A stretch of 64,000 nt of DNA. It comes from Imbricaverruca yamaguchii. Lineage: Eukaryota; Arthropoda; Thecostraca; Neoverrucidae. Both the position numbers and the translations under genes were made by a program. The stretch covers positions 124,001-188,000 of the forward strand of contig JAOTOL010001614.1 of the NCBI GenBank assembly GCA_034440575.1, read 5' to 3'. The notes under the pieces were generated by a model. It was not told the origin of the DNA. It worked only from the letters and a program-made list of their open reading frames with translations, and searched no databases. Of the stretch, positions 57,939 through 64,000 are shown piece by piece. The first letter of the stretch is position 1. Every line of letters begins with the position of its first letter.

Positions 57939-60900
57939 CTGAAATTGGCAAAAGGCAGTCACTCGCATGCCAGAGCTATCTTCTCTTCGATTGATTGTTG
58001 CTGATTGGGTTCAAGTATATTCAGTTCTGGACAACATTGCTTGGTAGATATACCGAAACAGTGACAGAGACAAAGACATAGACATAGACATAGACATAGA
58101 CATAGACATAGGCATACACATAGACATAGAAATAGACACAGACATAGGCATACACATAAACGTATAGACATAGACATAGACAGGGACAGGGACAGAGACA
58201 GAGACAGAGACAGAGACAGAGACAGAGACAGAGACAGAGACAGAGACAGAGACAGAGACAGAGACAGAGACAGAGACAGAGACAGAGACAGAGACAGAGA
58301 CAGAGACAGAGACAGAGACAGAGACAGAGACAGAGACAGAGACAGAGACAGAGACAGAGACAGAGACGGAGACGGAGACGGAGACGGAGACGGAGACGGA
58401 GACGGAGACGGAGACGGAGACGGAGACGGAGACGGAGACGGAGACGGAGACGGAGACAGAGAAATAGGAGAGAGGGAGAAAGGAGATCGCGGACCGTTAA
58501 TATTTGGGAGGAATGTAAGGTGGTTAAAATCAGTTCAGCTGATTAACACCTTTTAGATGAAGTGAGAAGTGCGATAGGTGGCTCAATTGGCAGACCAGTT
58601 GCCATTCAGTGGGAAGCATTGAAAGCGCATCGTCGTAAGAAAAATCAACTGAAAATATCAGCGAAGACATAATTTGAATGTCCAGGGCATTGTGGTGCTG
58701 AAAAATAAGTCAAACCTGGATCACCGATTTTCGTGGGTCGCCAGAGCGACTTCTGTTGTAACAGCACTACAACGATGCAACCGGTTTACTCCATAAAATG
58801 CGCAAAGAGCACCATAAAATGCGCAAAGAGATACGGTCACGGCCCACTAAGACAGCGATCGACTGAAAGGAGTTATGACCGAATTGATGGAAGTTCTGAG
58901 GGAAACCAACTAAAATGTGACGCGATGCCTGAGGAAGATATGACTACTGCATGCGGGGCTCAGATTTCTCCACACAAAGATTCGCCTAAGTATGGTATTT
59001 TCTTGGAGCAACAGAACCACACTGATAACATGCACTTCCGCCTACGAGACTACCATAATATGGGTATATGAAGAGGCCATAGCAAACAGGAATCACAAGC
59101 ATATGACTAGAATGTATAAACATATATGAAGGCACACACGCACACACATGCCATGTGAGCATGGAAGTCGCAGTCCAAGACAAGTTTCACACAGCGACGC
59201 AGACATCGATAGCTCTTGCAATGCTGAATATGCCTTCGACGCCAGTGTTCAGCTTCTGACCTGACTGACTCACATAACAGCTCTGATCAGGCTGACTAAC
59301 GCGACCGTTCTGATCTGGTCGACTGACCTGACAGTTCTGATCTGGTCGACTGACATGACGGTTCTGAGCCGGCTGACTCACCTGCCAGCCGGGCCTGAGC
59401 CGGAGAGCGATACCCTTCGTCGGAGAGATCAGAGCTGGACTCTGTGCCCTCGTCGTGTTGCTTGCCATCTGGTGGTGGGTGCAGTGACCGAAGCTTCCTA
59501 CCCGGTGACCTAGGCGGCGCTACCGGTGGCGGCTCGGTCGGGGATGGCGAGCTTGAGTCGCCGCACCTGCGGCAGAACCGCGAGAGGATCAGCTGGGCTG
59601 GCGCAATTGACTTCAGAGTGAATACGTTGCTTAATCGATAGCTTGGTGATGACTCATTGGCGAAACTGCGTCCAGTGACGTGCACTGGAGGAGCCATTGG
59701 TTACAGTGGGCCACTGGCCACAGTGACACACTGTAACCAGTGGCTCCTCCAGTGCGATGCACTGGAGAAACCACTGGTTACAGTGGGCCACTGGCAACAT
59801 TGTGACACACTGTTCACAGCGGCTCCGACACTGACGTGCACTGGAGGAGCCACTGGTTACAGTGGGCCACTGACCACAGTGACACACTGTAACCAGTGGC
59901 TCCTCCAGTGACGTGTACTGGAGGAGCCACTGGTTACAGTGGGCCACTGACAATATTGGGTTGCTGTTCACAGCGGGACACTGACAATATTGGGTTACTG
60001 TTCACACCGGGACACTGACAATATTGGGTTACTGTTCACAGCGGGACACTGGCCACAGTGGGACACTGACCACGGTGGGACACTGGTCACAGTGGGACAC
60101 TGACCACGGTGGGACACTGGTCATAGTGGGACGCTGACCATAGTGGGACACTTGCCACAGTGGGCTACTAGTCACAGCGGGACACTGGTCAATTGGGTGG
60201 GACACTGTCACAGTGGGGACAGTGGGACACTGGCCATAGTGGGACGCTGGTCACAGTGGGTTACTGGTCACAGTGGAATACTGGACGGTAGGACACTGGT
60301 CACAGCGGGCCACTGACAATATTGGTTACTGGTCACAGCGGGACACTGCAGTATTGGGTTGCTGGTCACAGCGGGACACTGGCCACAGTGGGCTACTGTC
60401 ACAGTGGGACACTGACCACGGTGGGACACTGGTCACAGTGGGACACTGGTCACAGTGGGACACTGACCACGGTGGGACACTGACTACAGTGGGACACTGG
60501 TCATAGTGGGACGCTGGTCACGGTGGGACACTGGTCACAGTGGGACACTGGTCATAGTGGGACGCTGGTCACAGTGGATTACTGGTCACAGTGGAATACT
60601 GGTCACGGTGGGACACTGGTCACAGTGGGCTACTGGTCACAGTAGTCTACTGGTCACAGCGGGACACTGGCCACAGTGGGCTACTGGTCACAGTGGTCTA
60701 CTGGTCACGGTGGGACACTTGCCACAGTGGGCTACTAGTCACAGCGGGACACTGGCCACAGTGGGACACTGGTCACAGTGGGCTACTGGTCACAGCAGGT
60801 CATTGGTCACAGTGGAACACTGGCCACAATGGGCTACTACTGGCCACAGTGGTAGATTGGCCAACGGCGCACTGTGGCCCCTGATCGACTTCGGCTCACC

Positions 60901-61697
60901 GCTCGTATTTGACGCCCGACAGTTTACGGTCGCCTTCCTTGGACTCGTTCTTCATGAACAGCTTGGCTGACGTAGTCGGACGATGCACTGTCACACAAAC
61001 AACGAAACAGGTCAAAAGCAAGCATCCAACAACACATACAGACACCGGCAATTGACAACACACATCACAATCCACATAGTGGAGCGCAACACAACGCACA
61101 CACCACACAGAGGAGTCGTGTGGTGTGGGGTGTGGGTGTAAGCATGGCGGCAATTGGCGGACAGCCACTCAGGACATTTTGTTCTCAAACGCGTTCTTAA
61201 ATTCCTTCCTAACTCTCTACAGTGAAGCACGAAGTGAACGCCATTCCCAAGCTGCATTTCCAGAACGATTCTAAACGAATCTCTCCCCCTCTCGATGTCG
61301 CGCTTCGATGTCGTCCGTCGCCGCGGAATGAAGTCTGTCTGAGTACGGACATCCGACCCGTATCGTCGACATTGTTACGTCGTAGACCCCCTGATCTCCG
61401 GCCCTTATCGTCAACAATGTTACGTCGTCAATACCCCCCCCCGACATCTGGTCTTCATCGTCGATATTTCTACGTCGTAGACCCCCACCCCCCGACATCT
61501 GGCCCTAATCGTCTATAGTGCTACGTCGTCGACCCCACCCCCCGACATCCGACCAGTATCGTGGACATCGTATTGCTGGTCGGCTGCCGGCGCGGTGGCT
61601 CACCTGCCTTGCACCTGCATGGGTCATGTTTGTCCAGGTAGTGCTGTAGCGTATCCCAGCCTCCGCCCACGCGCACCATCACGTGGTTCCTCAGGAT
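57298..61697 (-). CDS. GAS2-like cytoskeletal linker, 3' half (4 exons, partial)
   Basis: GAS2-family proteins join an actin-binding CH domain to a microtubule-binding GAR domain. Here the exons are 61697-61604, 60966-60900, 59566-59382 and 57938-57298, all phase-compatible. The first carries [20 protein letters not shown] and DKHDPCRC, the unmistakable C-terminal half of the GAR domain. The rest is a Ser/Pro/Arg-rich low-complexity tail, a short acidic helix ([20 protein letters not shown]) and an SRIP (SxIP) motif near the end. SxIP motifs bind EB1-type plus-end proteins and occur in GAS2L proteins. The N-terminal half of the GAR domain and the CH domain are absent here. The exact paralogue (GAS2L1/2/3 or fly pickled-eggs type) cannot be set. 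Confidence 0.85.
58064..58460. repeat. two-phase hexanucleotide repeat
   Basis: ACATAG-type units (58074-58175) pass into about 28 units of CAGAGA (58192-58362), then about 16 units of CGGAGA (58363-58457). The switch A to G is abrupt. It lies in the last GAS2-like intron. Confidence 0.97.
59250..59382. repeat. 27-bp minisatellite containing a GAS2-like splice donor
   Basis: On the minus strand about five units each begin with a donor-like GT(G/C)AGTC and continue AGCCGGCTCAGAACCGTCA. The first is the functional donor of the exon ending at 59382. The exon frame stays open through three units, encoding repeats of the type (G/C)QSTRSE, before a TAG. Confidence 0.88.
59382..59566 (-). CDS. GAS2-like penultimate exon
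   Basis: The acceptor GTTCTGCCGCAG and donor GGCAG|GTGAGT bound a Ser/Pro-rich segment ([20 protein letters not shown] and [13 protein letters not shown]). The phase fits both neighbours (1 base in, 1 base out). Confidence 0.82.
59683..59910. repeat. pair of 26-bp-stem hairpins in tandem
   Basis: Arms 59683-59708 and 59729-59754 pair with one mismatch. Arms 59839-59864 and 59885-59910 pair perfectly. Both use CACTGGAGGAGCCACTGGTT plus ACAGTG. They merge into the adjoining minisatellite, which shares the ACAGTGGGCCACTG core. Confidence 0.93.
59930..60885. repeat. 17-18-bp minisatellite beside a GAS2-like donor
   Basis: More than 50 variable copies of GGTCACAGTGGGACACT and relatives. It ends about 12 bp from the donor at 60900. 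Copies vary in length and order, so the array is older than the 42- and 44-bp ones. Confidence 0.95.
60900..60966 (-). CDS. GAS2-like exon following the GAR exon (67 nt)
   Basis: The acceptor CGACTACGTCAG and donor GAGCG|GTGAGC enclose [20 protein letters not shown] plus YE. It supplies two bases at each end in agreement with its neighbours. Confidence 0.85.
61340..61590. repeat. diverged ~55-bp tandem repeat after the GAR exon
   Basis: About four or five copies with landmarks CCCCCGACATCTGG, ATCGTCGA and CTACGTCGT. It begins within about 25 bp of the GAR exon donor. Confidence 0.8.
61604..61697 (-). CDS. GAS2-like GAR-domain exon (C-terminal half of domain)
   Basis: The acceptor GTCCTCAG precedes [20 protein letters not shown], followed by [11 protein letters not shown]; the donor is GCAG|GTGAGC. 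The [12 protein letters not shown]...DKHDPC string is diagnostic of the GAS2-related domain. The domain's first half (the Cys-rich part) must be on an upstream exon not recognised in this window. Confidence 0.95.
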
Positions 61698-62159
61698 CTG
61701 AGGACATCCGGCACGTGGTGTCAGGTGGTGTCTCACCAGGTGAGAGGCTCCAGACCTTGCTCGCGGCCAGCGGGAGGACAGCCGGCAGCCGGGCGTTATT
61801 TGGGGCGCGGCACTGAGCACAACTGTAGCAAAGGTGACAACGGCACACAGATATGCGCCACTAGATGGCCAGCGCTATGCGTATAGAGTTCACATCAATC
61901 ACTGCTTTTCACCAGCGAAAGCAACTTAGCTACGCCTATGACCATCAAGTTGAACAACTAACAGGGTCGAATTTGTCTATGCCACGTGGCATAAGAGGCA
62001 CGTGTAGGAACGTGGAGGCACGTAGAACCACGTGTAGGAAGGTGATTACCGGCAACGTTTATGCATGGTCTCCTGACGGGGATGTAACTTTGTATGTTTT
62101 GGATGGGGAAGTGCGGACTCTCTCAACGCGAGCATAGCACCCAATAATTTCTGATTCTA

Positions 62160-62880
62160 GCGTGTGGCCATATGGAATGGGTCCCTTAAGCAGATTTCGG
62201 TCCTCGACCAGAGCTGCGAGGAGAGCCGCGTTCTCAGGCCTTCCAAATGTCCACCGGATAACGTTCCATCTACACGGCTGAAGCAGCGGACTTACTGGCA
62301 GCTATCTCAATTCTAAAGAGGTACAAAACGAGAAAGACAGTACTTTGCCCAGATTCCGAATTAGTCTCCAGTCAGTTAGCAACACACACGGCTGCCCACA
62401 TCGAGTCATTAATCGAATCCTACAAGCCATGGCCAGCAACGTAAACAACGTTTCCTTCCTCTGGATTCCGACCACGTCAACATTCAAGTAAACGAGCAAG
62501 CAAATCGATTGGCAAAGCAAGTCCAAATATCGACCACTCATCCCAAAATGGAATTTTCAGTAGACCATTACAAAACACTCCTACAATGCCACATGCGTAA
62601 GCAACACCAGAACACCTGGACAGAACACAACCCTACATCTCATCGCTCCAACCACGCCTGCAACACCAAACCGGCACTAGATACATAGGACGCATAAAAT
62701 CAATATCACCGCCAACAGGAAGTCATCCTCGCTAGAGAACTTGTAAGTACAAGGCTCGCACCGCCTCAACTAGAGGATGACCGCTACATATCACCTCACT
62801 TCGACATCTGCAGTGCCACATTAAGCATAAGCTACATATCGCTAGACTGTAGTAGCTTTCGATGCTCAAAGACAACCACG
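62160..62880 (+). mobile_element. LINE 3' end: RNase H and zinc-knuckle remnant
   Basis: YTAEAADLLAAISILKRYK and onward is an RNase H-like core. After a frame change it reads FLWIP, then HVNIQVNEQANRLAKQ, the usual RNase H end of I-type LINEs. Near 62790 HFDICSATLSISYISLDCSS resembles the C-terminal CCHC of LINE ORF2. Stops and frameshifts mark it as dead. Confidence 0.75.
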
Positions 62881-62994
62881 TAAAGCCTTCCGTCAAGAAG
62901 AGGGCATCACTCTCTCGCTACCATCGCTTCTGGGTGACGAATACCCAGAACTCCAATTGCCTTTTGGCTGCATGTGCCAGGCTAGCAGTAACAT

Positions 62995-63197
62995 TACAGA
63001 CAACACATCACCAACACCCACTCCAACACACACCAACACATACTTCAACATATACTCCAACACACCACCAACACCCACTCCAACACCCACTCAAACACAC
63101 ACCCCAATATACACTTCGACATACACTCCAACATGCACTCCAACACACTTCAACACACCACCAACAACAACTCCAACACACCACCATCACCCACTCC

Positions 63198-63279
<82 letters not shown>

Positions 63280-63430
63280 AACACCCACTCCAACACACAC
63301 ACACCAACACACACTCCAACATACACTCCAACACACCACCAACACCCACTCCAACGCCAGCTCCAGCACCCAGTCCAACATAAACTTCAACACACATTCC
63401 AACACACACTCCAACGCGCACGTCATGTCC
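62995..63430. repeat. CAACAC-rich minisatellite with internal (CA)n
   Basis: Variants of CACCAACACCCACTCCAACA surround a pure CA run (about 63197-63278). The Thr/His/Pro frames across it are low-complexity artefacts. Confidence 0.93.
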
Positions 63431-63715
63431 GAGGAACGCTCATAACATAAATGTAAATGGCCATCCACGAATGGCACTGAATGCATAAGTGAGCCGACTT
63501 GCAACAAATCTATCCGATTTGAAATAAATGGCCAACAAGCGTTACACTCGGAAGCAGACAAGCCGACTTGCCTTTAGATTAGCATAGCGATTACCCAGAG
63601 CTACCATCGGACGTAAGTGAGCCAATTTGTCTCATAATCATAATACACAGCACCGTACCAACCCGCCACAACCCTGTATGAATGCATGCTGCTGCTAACT
63701 ACTTCTAACCACTAG

Positions 63716-63769
63716 CACGCTGTGGCCGGCGTGGTAGAGGATGTGGGCAACTACCTCCTTGCTCGCAAG
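63716..63769 (+). CDS. possible isolated exon of an unidentified + strand gene
   Basis: Between CTAACCACTAG and AAG|GTAAAG lie 54 nt encoding HAVAGVVEDVGNYLLARK, open and compositionally protein-like. I do not recognise the family and no second exon is visible. It could be chance. Confidence 0.2.
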
Positions 63770-64000
63770 GTAAAGATCCATGATACCCTGGGAAAATCAA
63801 CTTTTTGTCAACTCTCCCACACCCCAACTGCGATAAGCGAAATATCTTGCGGAAGAGCAAAGTAAAACGAAACCGTAAGATTTTGGAGATGTTCCCCACC
63901 CACACCACGCCTTCAGTTCCTACCGCCATACGCATTATGACGTAAGACTCCTTTCGCGTAAATGAACACTTGCCTGCAAAGTTACAAATCTCACTCACTT

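Noticed and set aside
57221..57942. Long plus-strand frames of up to 238 codons
   Set aside because: They are shadows of the GC-rich last exon of the GAS2-like gene on the minus strand, which has matching splice phase and a stop.

Overview
The window is animal nuclear DNA, most likely from an invertebrate and plausibly an arthropod. It has small exons with GT/AG borders, long introns, degenerate non-LTR retrotransposons, tRNA-derived SINEs, and many micro- and minisatellites. A short run of TTAGG/CCTAA units near 53.27 kb fits an arthropod but does not prove one. I cannot name the species. There is no operon, CRISPR array or rRNA.

Three genes can be assembled by eye from protein similarity recalled from memory, reading phase and splice consensus. 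(1) NEIL1, a base-excision-repair DNA glycosylase, lies on + in five exons from 1982 to 17872 (413 aa); start, stop and all phases agree. (2) Fatty-acid amide hydrolase (FAAH) lies on - in twelve exons from 50747 down to 19975 (589 aa predicted). It includes a 57-nt and a 41-nt exon, and the Lys-Ser-Ser triad has exactly the spacing of the mammalian enzyme. NEIL1 and FAAH are convergent, with about 2.1 kb between their stop codons. (3) The 3' half of a GAS2-like actin/microtubule linker lies on - in four exons from 61697 down to 57298. It carries the end of the GAS2-related (GAR) domain and an SxIP motif; the 5' half is not found here and is probably beyond the right edge.

The rest is repeats. 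LINE remnants lie at about 1-1.7, 36.4-38.1, 51.5-53.0 and 62.2-62.9 kb. Two tRNA-headed SINE families, a TTAA-bounded piggyBac-like MITE (48.28-49.13 kb) and a possible hAT-like MITE are present. Microsatellites include (TA)n, (GT)n, (CA)n and a two-phase hexanucleotide. A strongly CpG-rich block lies in NEIL1 intron 1 (7.64-8.25 kb).

The most unusual feature is where the minisatellites sit. About a dozen arrays lie within roughly 100 bp of a splice site. In several, the repeat unit contains the splice signal itself: the NEIL1 exon 3 acceptor (44 bp), FAAH exon 3 donor (24 bp), FAAH exon 10 donor (48 bp), and the GAS2-like exon donor near 59.38 kb (27 bp). The three donor arrays, and the 21-bp array before FAAH exon 4, have units that are multiples of three and stay open in the frame of the adjoining exon. 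Use of neighbouring copies would therefore add peptide repeats without a frameshift. This looks like a splice-junction-seeded repeat process that could make length-variable isoforms; it is an inference to be tested with transcripts.
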